From Thauera aromatica_A (GTDB lineage: Bacteria > Pseudomonadota > Gammaproteobacteria > Burkholderiales > Rhodocyclaceae), in NCBI RefSeq assembly GCF_023093595.1, contig NZ_JALLIK010000108.1, positions 124,001-188,000 on the forward strand: DNA of 64,000 bases. The letters run 5' to 3'. The first letter of the stretch is position 1. Every line of letters starts with the position of its first letter. The translations under genes were made by a program, and so were the position numbers. The notes under the pieces were generated by a model, which worked only from the letters and a program-made list of their open reading frames with translations, was not told where the DNA came from and did no database searches. Below, one piece after another: positions 31,874-40,778 of this stretch.

Positions 31874-32959
31874 ATGAAGCGAAGCATCCGCGACAAACTC
31901 GAACACCTCGTCCGCCGCCTGGACGAACTCGATCGCACACTCGCGGCCGGGGAAACGGCGAACGACATGAAACGGTTCCGCGAACTGTCGCAGGAGCGCG
32001 CCGAAGTCGAACCGGTGGTCGCCCTGTACCAGGCTTATGCGCAGGCGGAGGCCGACTGCGCGACGGCGCGGGAGCTGCTGGACGATGCCGAGATGCGCGA
32101 GCTCGGCGAGCAGGAGCTGGCCGCCGGTGAAGCGCGCATCGCCGAGCTGGAGGCCGCGCTGCAGCGCGCGCTGCTGCCGCGCGACCCCAATGACGAGCGC
32201 AACCTTTTTCTCGAGATCCGGGCCGGTACCGGGGGCGACGAGGCGGCGCTGTTCGCCGGCGATCTGCTGCGCATGTACAGCCGCTATGCCGAGCGCCAGC
32301 GCTGGAAGGTGGAGATCGTGTCGGCGAGCGAGTCCGACCTCGGCGGCTACAAGGAAGTGATCGCCCGCATCGCCGGCGCGGGCGCCTATTCGAAGCTGAA
32401 GTTCGAGTCCGGCGGCCACCGCGTCCAGCGCGTGCCGGTGACCGAGACCCAGGGCCGCATCCACACTTCGGCGTGCACGGTGGCGGTACTGCCCGAGGCG
32501 GACGAAGTCGAAACGGTGAACATCAACCCGGCGGATCTGCGCATCGACACTTTCCGCGCTTCGGGCGCCGGCGGCCAGCACATCAACAAGACCGACTCGG
32601 CGGTGCGCATCACCCATCTTCCGAGCGGCATCGTCGTCGAGTGTCAGGACGATCGTTCGCAGCACCGCAACAAGGCACAGGCGCTGGCGGTGCTGGCCGC
32701 GCGCCTGCACGATGCCGAAGCGCGTGCGCGGCAGAGCGCCGAAGCGGCGCAGCGCAAGAGCCTGATCGGCAGCGGCGACCGCTCCGAGCGCATCCGCACC
32801 TACAACTTTCCCCAGGGCCGGGTCACCGATCACCGCATCAACCTGACCTTGTACAAGCTCGATGCGGTGATGCAGGGCGAGCTCGACGAACTCGTCGACG
32901 CCCTGATCCTGGAGCACCAGGCCGAACTGCTCGCCGCGCTGGCGGGGGACGGCGCATGA
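31874..32959 (+). CDS. prfA: Peptide chain release factor 1
   Basis: 361-residue RF1, which reads UAG and UAA and triggers peptidyl-tRNA hydrolysis. The GGQ motif is in RASGAGGQHINKTDSAVRITH; the codon-recognition region lies in the preceding domain (PVTETQGRIHTSACTVAV), and the C-terminal SERIRTYNFPQGRVTDHR is canonical for RF1. The last four bases overlap the start of prmC, its modifying methyltransferase. Confidence 0.97.
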   Translation: MKRSIRDKLEHLVRRLDELDRTLAAGETANDMKRFRELSQERAEVEPVVALYQAYAQAEADCATARELLDDAEMRELGEQELAAGEARIAELEAALQRALLPRDPNDERNLFLEIRAGTGGDEAALFAGDLLRMYSRYAERQRWKVEIVSASESDLGGYKEVIARIAGAGAYSKLKFESGGHRVQRVPVTETQGRIHTSACTVAVLPEADEVETVNINPADLRIDTFRASGAGGQHINKTDSAVRITHLPSGIVVECQDDRSQHRNKAQALAVLAARLHDAEARARQSAEAAQRKSLIGSGDRSERIRTYNFPQGRVTDHRINLTLYKLDAVMQGELDELVDALILEHQAELLAALAGDGA

Positions 32960-33825
32960 GCACGGCCTCATCCGGCGCCGGCCTGCCGCCCGCGGCGGTG
33001 CCCGATATCGCCGCGGCGCTGGCCTGGGCGCGCGCGCGCATTGAACCGATCGATGCCCGCGTGCTGCTGCGCCATGCCCTGCAGTGTTCCGGGGCGCGCC
33101 TGGCCGCCTATCCCGAGCAGCGCCTGGCCGACGCCGAGTGGGCGGCGTACCGCGGCCTGGTCGAGCGTCGCGCGGCGGGAGAGCCGGTGGCTTACCTCAC
33201 CGGTACGCGCGAGTTTTACGGGCGGGAATTCCTCGTCACCCCCGCGGTGCTGATTCCGCGCCCGGAGACCGAGCTGCTGGTCGAGCTCGCCCTTGCCCAT
33301 TGCGCGGCGCGGCGCGGCGTGCGCGTGCTCGACCTGGGGACGGGCAGCGGGGCGCTGGCGGTGACGCTTGCGCTCGAACTCGATGTGCCCGACGTGGTGG
33401 CCGTCGACCGCTCGCGCGAGGCGCTCCAGGTGGCGATGGCCAATGCCGCGCGGCTCGGCGCCAGCGCCTGCTTCGTCCTCAGCGACTGGTTTGCGGCGCT
33501 GGGCGAGGAGCGCTTCGGGCTCATTGTCGCCAATCCGCCCTACGTGGCGGCGGGCGACCCGCACTTGGCGCAGGGCGACGTGCGCTTCGAGCCGGTGACG
33601 GCGCTCGCCGCCGGGCCGGCGGGGCTGGACGACCTGGCTGCGATCGTGGGTGCCGCGCCGCGCTGGCTGGAGGACGGCGGCTGGTTGTTCCTCGAGCATG
33701 GCTACGATCAGGCGGCGGCGGTGCGCAGCCTGCTGCTCGATGCCGGTTTCGGGGCGATCGCTTCGTGGAAGGATCTGGCCGGCCTCGAGCGCGTCTCGGG
33801 CGGGCGCTGGCCCGGGCGAAAATGA
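32956..33825 (+). CDS. prmC: Release factor glutamine methyltransferase
   Basis: 289-residue S-adenosylmethionine-dependent enzyme that methylates the GGQ glutamine of release factors. It has an N-terminal helical substrate-binding domain, the PRPETELLVELAL entry, SAM motif VLDLGTGSGALAVTLAL and catalytic NPPY (VANPPYVAAGDPHL). The start overlaps the prfA stop (ATGA). It converges with aspS after 63 bp, where a CCGCC-rich inverted stretch lies. Confidence 0.96.
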   Translation: MSTASSGAGLPPAAVPDIAAALAWARARIEPIDARVLLRHALQCSGARLAAYPEQRLADAEWAAYRGLVERRAAGEPVAYLTGTREFYGREFLVTPAVLIPRPETELLVELALAHCAARRGVRVLDLGTGSGALAVTLALELDVPDVVAVDRSREALQVAMANAARLGASACFVLSDWFAALGEERFGLIVANPPYVAAGDPHLAQGDVRFEPVTALAAGPAGLDDLAAIVGAAPRWLEDGGWLFLEHGYDQAAAVRSLLLDAGFGAIASWKDLAGLERVSGGRWPGRK

Positions 33826-33888
33826 AAAACCGCCGCCTGTCCGCCGCGGGGGCGGGCAGGCGGCGGTCTGGCGGCCGCTTTGGCGGAC

Positions 33889-35688
33889 TCAGCCGCGGCC
33901 GACTTCGACCTGGGTCTCGACCTTCTGGCGCAGGCGGATATGCAGTTCGCGCAGCTGCTTCTCGTCGACGTCGCCCGGTGCATCGGTCAGCAGGCACTGG
34001 GCGCGCTGGGTCTTGGGGAAAGCGATGACGTCGCGGATTGATTCGGCGCCGGTCATCATGGTGACGATCCGATCGAGGCCGAAGGCCAGGCCGCCGTGCG
34101 GCGGGGCGCCGTACTTGAGCGCATCGAGGAGGAAGCCGAACTTGGCCTGCTGCTCCTCGGGGCCGATGGCGAGGGCCTCGAACACGCGCGCCTGCACGTC
34201 GGCGCGGTGGATACGCACCGAGCCGCCGCCGATCTCCCAGCCGTTGAGCGCAAGGTCGTAGGCCTTGGCGAGGCATTCGCCCGGGTTGGATTCGAGCAGC
34301 TCGACGTGCTCGTCCTTCGGGCTGGTGAAGGGGTGATGGCAGGCGGTCCAGCGCTTGTCGTCCTCGTCGTATTCGAACATCGGGAAGTCGACCACCCACA
34401 GCGGGCGCCAGGCTTCGCCCGTCACGTAAGCCTTCTCGTGGCCGAGCTTGGTGCGCAGCGCGCCCATGGCGTCGTTGACCACCTTGGTCTTGTCGGCGCC
34501 GAAGAAGATCAGGTCGCCCGACTGCGCGCCGGTGCGCTCGAGGATGGTGGCGAGCGCCTTCTCATGCAGGTTCTTGACGATCGGTGACTGCAGGCCCTGT
34601 TCGTTGGGCTGGGTGGCATCGTTGACCTTGATGTAGGCCAGGCCCTTGGCGCCGTAGATGGCGACGAACTTGGTGTATTCGTCGATCTCGCCGCGGGTCA
34701 GGCTGTTGCCGCCGGGGACGCGCATCGCGGCGACGCGCCCGCCCGAGGTGGCGGGGCCGGAGAAGACCTTGAAGGCGACGTCCTGCACCGCGTCGGTGAC
34801 GTCGGTGAGCTCGAGGGTCACGCGCAAGTCGGGCTTGTCCGAACCGTAGCGGCGCATCGCCTCGGCGTAGCTCATGCGCGGGAAGGGCGCGGGCAGTTCG
34901 ACCGCCAGCGCTTCCTTGAACACGTAGCGGATCATCTCCTCGACCAGGGCGGTGATCTCGCGCTCGTCCATGAACGAGGTCTCGAGGTCGACCTGGGTGA
35001 ACTCGGGCTGGCGGTCGGCGCGCAGGTCCTCGTCGCGGAAGCACTTGACGATCTGGTAGTAGCGGTCGTAGCCGGCGACCATCAAGAGCTGCTTGAACAG
35101 CTGCGGTGATTGCGGCAGGGCGAAGAACTGCCCCGGATGCACGCGCGAGGGCACCAGGTAGTCGCGCGCGCCTTCCGGCGTGCTCTTGGTGAGCATCGGC
35201 GTCTCGACGTCGATGAAGCCGGCACCGTCGAGGAAGCGGCGGAAGGCCATCGTGGTCTTGTAGCGCAGCATCAGGTTCTTCTGCATCTGCGGGCGGCGCA
35301 GGTCGATGACGCGGTGCGTCAGGCGCACGGTCTCGGACAGGTTCTCGTCGTCGAGCTGGAACGGCGGTGTCGCGGCGGCGTTGAGGACCTCGATGTCGTG
35401 GCACAGGACCTCGATCTCGCCCGAGGTCAGGTTGGCGTTTTCGGTGCCGGCCGGGCGGCGGCGGACCTTGCCGCTCATCTTCAGGACGAACTCGCTGCGC
35501 ACCGATTCGGCGATCTTGAACATCTCGGCGCGGTCGGGGTCGCACACCACCTGGACCAGGCCCTCGCGGTCGCGCAGGTCGATGAAGATGACGCCGCCGT
35601 GGTCGCGGCGGCGATGCACCCAGCCGCAAATGGTGACGATCTGATCGAGGTCGGCGGCAGTGACTTTTCCGCAGTAATGGGTTCGCAT
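33889..35688 (-). CDS. aspS: Aspartyl-tRNA synthetase
   Basis: 599-residue class IIb synthetase. An N-terminal OB-fold anticodon-binding domain (HYCGKVTAADLDQIVTICGW, HRRRDHGGVIFIDLRDREG), motif 2 (YQIVKCFRDEDLRADRQPEFTQVD), the bacterial GAD insertion and motif 3 (GLAFGLDRIVTMM) are present. MRTHYCGKV at 35688 is the family start. The bases just upstream on the coding strand read CTCCTCC, with no Shine-Dalgarno sequence. DUF502 and fmdB lie upstream in the same direction, a frequent betaproteobacterial arrangement. Confidence 0.97.
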   Translation of the reverse strand: MRTHYCGKVTAADLDQIVTICGWVHRRRDHGGVIFIDLRDREGLVQVVCDPDRAEMFKIAESVRSEFVLKMSGKVRRRPAGTENANLTSGEIEVLCHDIEVLNAAATPPFQLDDENLSETVRLTHRVIDLRRPQMQKNLMLRYKTTMAFRRFLDGAGFIDVETPMLTKSTPEGARDYLVPSRVHPGQFFALPQSPQLFKQLLMVAGYDRYYQIVKCFRDEDLRADRQPEFTQVDLETSFMDEREITALVEEMIRYVFKEALAVELPAPFPRMSYAEAMRRYGSDKPDLRVTLELTDVTDAVQDVAFKVFSGPATSGGRVAAMRVPGGNSLTRGEIDEYTKFVAIYGAKGLAYIKVNDATQPNEQGLQSPIVKNLHEKALATILERTGAQSGDLIFFGADKTKVVNDAMGALRTKLGHEKAYVTGEAWRPLWVVDFPMFEYDEDDKRWTACHHPFTSPKDEHVELLESNPGECLAKAYDLALNGWEIGGGSVRIHRADVQARVFEALAIGPEEQQAKFGFLLDALKYGAPPHGGLAFGLDRIVTMMTGAESIRDVIAFPKTQRAQCLLTDAPGDVDEKQLRELHIRLRQKVETQVEVGRG

Positions 35689-35791
35689 AAGGAGGAGTTC
35701 CGGCTGGGCGACGGCAGCGTGCCGTCGGGATTCAAGGAAGCAGGGAAAACGGGGTGGTCTTGTTGGCGGTGGCCTTGTCCGTCGGGGAGCG

Positions 35792-36418
35792 TCATTCGTT
35801 GAGCAGGGCCGCCCGGCTGGCCGGCCGGCGCAGCGGGGGAGCGACCACTCCCATGGAGATGATGTACTTGAGCGCTTCATCGACGCTCATCTCCAGTTCG
35901 ATGACGTCCGCCCGCGGCATCATCAAAAAGAAGCCCGAGGTCGGGTTGGGCGTGGTCGGCACATAGACGCTGACGTAGTCGCCCTGCAGGTGATACGCCG
36001 CATCGCCGCCTGGCTGGCCGGTGAGAAAGGCGATCGTCCATGCGCCCTGGCGCGGGTACTGCACCAGCAGGGCCTTGCGAAAAGCCTGGCCAGTGCTGGA
36101 AAAAACGGTGTCCGAGACTTGCTTGACGCTGTAGTAGATCGACTTCACCACCGGAATCCGGGACAGCAGCGCTTCCCACAGCTGGACCAGCTTCTGGCCG
36201 AGCACGTTGGCTGCGACCAGGCCGGTGAAGAACACGATCAGCAGGCTTGCCAGCACGCCGACGCCGGGGATATCGAGGCCGATGAAGTCGCGCGGATGGA
36301 AACCGTTCGGCAGCCACAGCAGGATCGCGTCGAGCGTGCTGACGATCCAGGCCAGCACCATGAAGGTGATCGCCAGCGGAATCCAGATTAGCAGGCCGGT
36401 GATGAAGTATTTCTTCAA
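35792..36418 (-). CDS. DUF502 family membrane protein
   Basis: 208-residue integral membrane protein. Two hydrophobic segments lie at the N-terminus (YFITGLLIWIPLAITFMVLA and GVLASLLIVFFTGLVAANVLG), followed by the conserved SRIPVVKSIYYSVKQVSDT block and GDYVSVYVPTTPNPTSGFFLMM. Function is unknown for the family. It lies between fmdB and aspS on the minus strand, 103 bp from the aspS start. Confidence 0.9.
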   Translation of the reverse strand: MKKYFITGLLIWIPLAITFMVLAWIVSTLDAILLWLPNGFHPRDFIGLDIPGVGVLASLLIVFFTGLVAANVLGQKLVQLWEALLSRIPVVKSIYYSVKQVSDTVFSSTGQAFRKALLVQYPRQGAWTIAFLTGQPGGDAAYHLQGDYVSVYVPTTPNPTSGFFLMMPRADVIELEMSVDEALKYIISMGVVAPPLRRPASRAALLNE

Positions 36419-36467
36419 TTGAGCGTCTCGGGCCCGCCGGGCGGGCCGTTCGGGGGAACGTGGCCGG

Positions 36468-36725
36468 TCAGTGGCAGGCGCACGCGCCGCTGCCCCCGGC
36501 GCAGGGGGGCGCCGCTGCCGGGGCGGGCGTGCTCGGCGCGGCAGCGCCCTTGAAGTCGGTGGCGTACCAGCCGCTGCCCTTGAGCTGGAAGCCGGCGGCC
36601 GAGAGGAGTTTGGTGTACCCCTCGGTGCCGCAGGACGGGCACGAGGACAGCGGTGCGTCGCTCATTTTTTGCAGATGTTCCTTCTGGAAACCACAGCTTG
36701 GGCAACGATATTCATAAATGGGCAT
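36468..36725 (-). CDS. FmdB-type zinc-ribbon regulatory protein
   Basis: 85-residue protein beginning MPIYEYRCPSCGFQKEHLQK, the FmdB-family zinc ribbon with two CxxC pairs (CPSCG at 9-12 and CPSCG at about 35). The C-terminus is alanine/proline-rich and ends CACH. ATG at 36725 is the family start. First gene of the minus-strand fmdB-DUF502-aspS group. Molecular role is not established. Confidence 0.88.
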   Translation of the reverse strand: MPIYEYRCPSCGFQKEHLQKMSDAPLSSCPSCGTEGYTKLLSAAGFQLKGSGWYATDFKGAAAPSTPAPAAAPPCAGGSGACACH

Positions 36726-36875
36726 GACGAGCTCCCGGAGACAAGTGCGCAAGTCTAACGCAATGCAGCATAAGGAAAAAGCGAAGCCCGTGAACACCGG
36801 GCGCGCAACCGAAATGGGGGTGGCGCAGCCGGGTTTCAAGGAGGGTGGGCATTGCGCCGGAGGGTGGTCCGGGGG

Positions 36876-37727
36876 TTAGAACAGGCCCAGGTAGCGCGTG
36901 GTCAGGGTCTCGCCCCACAGCAGCGCGATCAGGCCGGCGGCACCGAGATAAGGGCCGAACGGAATCGGCACGTTGCGGCCGTGGCGCGCGAAGGCGATCA
37001 GGGCGATGCCGACGATCGCCCCCACCAGCGAGGACAGCAGGATGGTGAGTGGCAGCACCTGCCAGCCGAGCCAGGCACCGATCGCCGCCAGCAGTTTGAA
37101 GTCGCCGTAACCCATGCCCTCCTTGCCGGTCGCGAGCCGAAACAGCCAGTACACCGTCCACAGGGCGAGATAACCGGCGATGGCGCCGATGACCGCGCTG
37201 TGCAGGTCGGTGAATACGCCTCCGGTGTTGAACGCGAGGCCCAGCCACAGCAGGGGCAGGGTGATGCTGTCGGGCAGCAGCTGGGTGTCGAGGTCGATGA
37301 AGCTCAGCGCCACCAGCGCCCAGATGAACAGCAGCGCGCCGAGCGTGGCGGTGCTGGCACCGAAATGCCAGGCGGCCACGCCGGAGAGGGCGGCGGTGCA
37401 GAGTTCGACGACCGGGTAGCGCTTGCTGATGCCGGCGCCGCAGTGCCTGCAGCGGCCGCGCAGGAAGATGAAGCTGAGCACCGGGATGTTTTCCAGCGCG
37501 GACAGGCGGTGGCCGCAGTGCGGGCAGCGCGAGCGTGGCGTGGCGAGGTTGAAGCGCGGGGCTTCGGGCGCCGGCTCGCCGCGCAGTTCGGCGGCCTGGG
37601 CGTGCCAGTCGCGCTCCATCATCTTCGGCAGGCGATGGATGACGACGTTGAGGAAGCTGCCGACGAAAAGCCCGAGCAGGCTGAGCAGCGGAACGAGAGC
37701 GAACGGTTCGTGCAGGAGTTCAGCCAT
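36876..37727 (-). CDS. pilD: Type IV prepilin leader peptidase / N-methyltransferase
   Basis: 283-residue polytopic inner-membrane aspartyl peptidase that cleaves and methylates type IV prepilins. The cytoplasmic four-cysteine loop (CPHCGHRLSALENIPVLS, CRHCGAG), the first catalytic-aspartate region FIDLDTQLLPDSITLP and the second GYGDFKLLAAIGAWLGW are all present. It follows pilC by three bases on the minus strand, giving the order pilB-pilC-pilD. Confidence 0.96.
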   Translation of the reverse strand: MAELLHEPFALVPLLSLLGLFVGSFLNVVIHRLPKMMERDWHAQAAELRGEPAPEAPRFNLATPRSRCPHCGHRLSALENIPVLSFIFLRGRCRHCGAGISKRYPVVELCTAALSGVAAWHFGASTATLGALLFIWALVALSFIDLDTQLLPDSITLPLLWLGLAFNTGGVFTDLHSAVIGAIAGYLALWTVYWLFRLATGKEGMGYGDFKLLAAIGAWLGWQVLPLTILLSSLVGAIVGIALIAFARHGRNVPIPFGPYLGAAGLIALLWGETLTTRYLGLF

Positions 37728-37730
37728 GGA

Positions 37731-38960
37731 TCACACGACCGAGCCGAGCTTGAAGATCGGCAGGTACATCGCGACCACCAGGCCGCCGATGATGGTGCCG
37801 AGGAAGACCATGATCAGCGGCTCGAGCAGCTGCGACAGGCCGGCGACGGCGTCGTCGACTTCCCGCTCGAAAAAATCCGCGACCTTGCCGAGCATGGAAT
37901 CGAGCTGGCCGGACTCCTCGCCGATCGAAACCATCTGCACCACCATGGCCGGGAACACCGCTGCGTTCTGCATCGCGACGGTAAGGCTGGTGCCGGTGCT
38001 GACGTCGCTCTGGACCTGCCGGGTCGCGGTCAGGTAGACGTGATTGCCCGAGGCGCCGCCCACCGAGTCGAGGGCTTCGACCAATGGCACGCCGGCGGCG
38101 AACATCGTCGACAGGGTGCGTGTCCAGCGGGCCACGGTCGCCTTGCGGATGATCGGACCGACCAGCGGCAGGTGCAGCACGACGCGATCGACGGCGATCT
38201 GCATTGCGCTCGAGCGCTTGTAGCTCCAGGCGATCGCCAGCACGGCCGCGAGCAGCGCTCCGAACACCAGGTACCAGTAGGCGACGAAGAAGTCAGACAT
38301 CGCGATCACCATCAGCGTGGGGGCCGGCAGGTCGGCGCCAAAGCTGGAGAACACGTTCTTGAACTCGGGAATCACAAACAGCATCATCACCGAAATCACC
38401 AGGCCGGCAACCACGACCACGGCCGCGGGGTAGAACAGGGCCGACTTGATCTTGCTCTTGATCGCGAGGATCTTTTCCTTGTAGGTGGCGATGCGGTCGA
38501 GCAGGTTGTCGAGGATGCCCGCCTGCTCGCCGGCGGCGACCAGGTTGGTGAACAGCTTGTCGAAGTGCCGGGGGTGTTTGGCGAATGCCTGGGACAGGCT
38601 GGAGCCGGTCTCGACGTCGTTGCGGATCTCGTTGAGCAGGCGCGACAGTGCCGGATTGCCCGACCCTTTCATGGCGATGTCGAAGGCCTGGAGCAGGGGC
38701 ACGCCGGATTTCATCATGGTGGCGAGCTGGCGGGTGAACAGGGCGATCTCCTTGTCGCCGATGCGTCGGCCGCGCGACAGCTTCTGCTTGCGCACCTTGC
38801 TCACCCGGATGCCCTGGCGGCGCAGCATGGCCTGGACCATGGCGTCGCCGCTGGCGCGCATTTCGCCGCGGATCAACTTGCCCGTCTTGTCCCTGCCTTC
38901 CCAGCTGTACAGGTCTTCCTTCGGGCCCGTGCCGCGCACTGCCCGGCTTGCTGTCGCCAT
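37731..38960 (-). CDS. pilC: Type IV pilus inner-membrane platform protein PilC
   Basis: 409-residue GspF/PilC-type platform protein that couples PilB/PilT ATPases to pilin assembly. Two T2SS_F domains are visible, each with conserved LATMMKSGVPLLQAFDIA and LSTMFAAGVPLVEALDSVGG segments, and three transmembrane stretches (for example FYPAAVVVVAGLVISVMMLF). The ATG at 38960 gives the usual MATASRAVRG-type start. It lies 14 bp after pilB. Confidence 0.95.
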   Translation of the reverse strand: MATASRAVRGTGPKEDLYSWEGRDKTGKLIRGEMRASGDAMVQAMLRRQGIRVSKVRKQKLSRGRRIGDKEIALFTRQLATMMKSGVPLLQAFDIAMKGSGNPALSRLLNEIRNDVETGSSLSQAFAKHPRHFDKLFTNLVAAGEQAGILDNLLDRIATYKEKILAIKSKIKSALFYPAAVVVVAGLVISVMMLFVIPEFKNVFSSFGADLPAPTLMVIAMSDFFVAYWYLVFGALLAAVLAIAWSYKRSSAMQIAVDRVVLHLPLVGPIIRKATVARWTRTLSTMFAAGVPLVEALDSVGGASGNHVYLTATRQVQSDVSTGTSLTVAMQNAAVFPAMVVQMVSIGEESGQLDSMLGKVADFFEREVDDAVAGLSQLLEPLIMVFLGTIIGGLVVAMYLPIFKLGSVV

Positions 38961-38974
38961 GAGTCGAACGTCCT

Positions 38975-40690
38975 TTATTCGTTGGTCGAGGCCAGCACTT
39001 CGGCAAGCGAAGTGATGCCTTGCTTCACTTTCAGCAGGCCCGACTGGCGCAGATCGCGCACGCCCTCGCGTGCGGCCTGCGCGGCGATGTCGATGGAGTT
39101 GCCGCCGGTCATGATGATGTGGGCGATCTGCTCGCTGACCGGCATGACCTGGTAGATCCCGACCCGGCCCTTGTAGCCGCTGCCCTGGCAGCGTTCGCAG
39201 CCGACCGGCCCATAGGCCTGCCAGCTGCCGTCGAGCTCGGCAGCGCTGAAGCCGGCTTCGAGCAGCGCCTCTTCCGGGATGTCCGCGGGCTTCTTGCACG
39301 AGCACAGGCGGCGGGCAAGGCGCTGGGCGGTGATCAGGATCACCGAAGAGGCGATGTTGAACGGGGCGACGCCCATGTTCTTGAGGCGCTCGAGCGTGCT
39401 CGGGGCATCGTTGGTGTGCACCGTGGACATCACGAGGTGGCCGGTCTGTGCCGCCTTGACCGAGATCTCGGCGGTTTCGAGGTCACGGATCTCGCCCACC
39501 ATGATGATGTCCGGGTCCTGGCGGAGGAAGGCGCGCAGCGCCGCGGAAAAGGTGAGGCCGGCTTTTTCGTTGATGTTGACCTGGTTGATGCCGGGGAGGT
39601 TGATTTCGGCCGGGTCTTCCGCGGTCGAAATATTGGCGCCGGGCTGGTTGAGCAGGTTCAGGCAAGTGTAGAGCGACACCGTCTTGCCCGAGCCGGTGGG
39701 GCCGGTGACCAGGATCATGCCGTAAGGACGGTCGATCGCAGCGAGCAGGGCTTCCTTCTGGTCGGGGTCGTAGCCGAGGGCATCGATGCCGAGCATTGCC
39801 GAGCCGGGATCGAGGATCCGCATCACGATCTTTTCGCCGTGCAGGGTCGGCAGCGTGGATACGCGGAAGTCGATCGCCTTGTTCTTCGACAGCGCCAGCT
39901 TCATCCGCCCGTCCTGGGGAATGCGCTTTTCCGAGATGTCGAGGCGCGAGACGACCTTGATGCGGGCGGCGATTTTGTCCTTGAGCACCAGCGGAGGCTG
40001 GGCGATGTCGCGCAGGACGCCGTCGGTGCGCACGCGGATGCGGTAGTACTTCTCGTACGGCTCGAAGTGGATGTCGGAGGCGCCTTCGTTGATGGCATCG
40101 ATCAGCACTTTCTGGATGAAACGCACCACCGGCGCGTCGTCGACTTCCGAAGTGTCGTCTTCGTCGGGCGGGTGCTGCGCGCCTTCCTGGTGCAGCAGGT
40201 CCATGTCGAAGGCTTCACCGGTGAGCTCCCGGAGCGTATCGGCGGCGCTTTCGACCAGCGCGTCGACGGCGCGCCCGAGCTTGTCGGCTTCGGCAATCAC
40301 GAGGTCGAGCTGGAGACCGGTCTGGAAACGGATCTCGTCGAGTGCACGGATGTTCGACGGGTCGGCGATTGCGAGGGTGAGGCGGTTCTGACGCCGCGCC
40401 AAAGGCACGACCTGGTGCTTTTGCATCAGCTTGCGATCGACGGCTTCGCGGGCGAGGGCGGCGGTGTCGAAGGTGGTGATGTCGAGCAGGGGGTAGCCGA
40501 AAGTTTCGGCAGCGAAGGCGGCCATCGCCGCGCTGCTCATGAGTCCGCGCTGGGCGACTTCGCGGATGAAAGCGTTGCTGCCTTCTCCGCTGTGTGCGGA
40601 GCAGGCGAGGGCATCGGTTTCCTGCAGATGCCCGTGCTGGATCAGCGCCCTGGCGAGGCCGCTCAGGGACGGTTTGGAGCTTGCCGCCAT
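38975..40690 (-). CDS. pilB: Type IV pilus assembly ATPase PilB
   Basis: 571-residue extension ATPase. An N-terminal GspE_N/MshEN domain is followed by the ATPase core: GPTGSGKTVSLYTCL (Walker A), aspartate box and FLRQDPDIIMVGEIRDLETAE (Walker B), HTNDAPSTLERL (His box), and a C-terminal zinc-binding set CSCKK ... CERCQGSGYKGR. The ATG at 40690 is chosen over one 36 bases upstream because the family start falls here. First gene of pilB-pilC-pilD. Confidence 0.95.
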   Translation of the reverse strand: MAASSKPSLSGLARALIQHGHLQETDALACSAHSGEGSNAFIREVAQRGLMSSAAMAAFAAETFGYPLLDITTFDTAALAREAVDRKLMQKHQVVPLARRQNRLTLAIADPSNIRALDEIRFQTGLQLDLVIAEADKLGRAVDALVESAADTLRELTGEAFDMDLLHQEGAQHPPDEDDTSEVDDAPVVRFIQKVLIDAINEGASDIHFEPYEKYYRIRVRTDGVLRDIAQPPLVLKDKIAARIKVVSRLDISEKRIPQDGRMKLALSKNKAIDFRVSTLPTLHGEKIVMRILDPGSAMLGIDALGYDPDQKEALLAAIDRPYGMILVTGPTGSGKTVSLYTCLNLLNQPGANISTAEDPAEINLPGINQVNINEKAGLTFSAALRAFLRQDPDIIMVGEIRDLETAEISVKAAQTGHLVMSTVHTNDAPSTLERLKNMGVAPFNIASSVILITAQRLARRLCSCKKPADIPEEALLEAGFSAAELDGSWQAYGPVGCERCQGSGYKGRVGIYQVMPVSEQIAHIIMTGGNSIDIAAQAAREGVRDLRQSGLLKVKQGITSLAEVLASTNE

Positions 40691-40778
40691 GCCGTGCTCT
40701 CGACTCGATAGCGGGCGATGTTGCACGCCACCTCGGGCCTTGTAAAGGCCTTCGCGGGCGCGAAGGGGAAGGAGAAAC

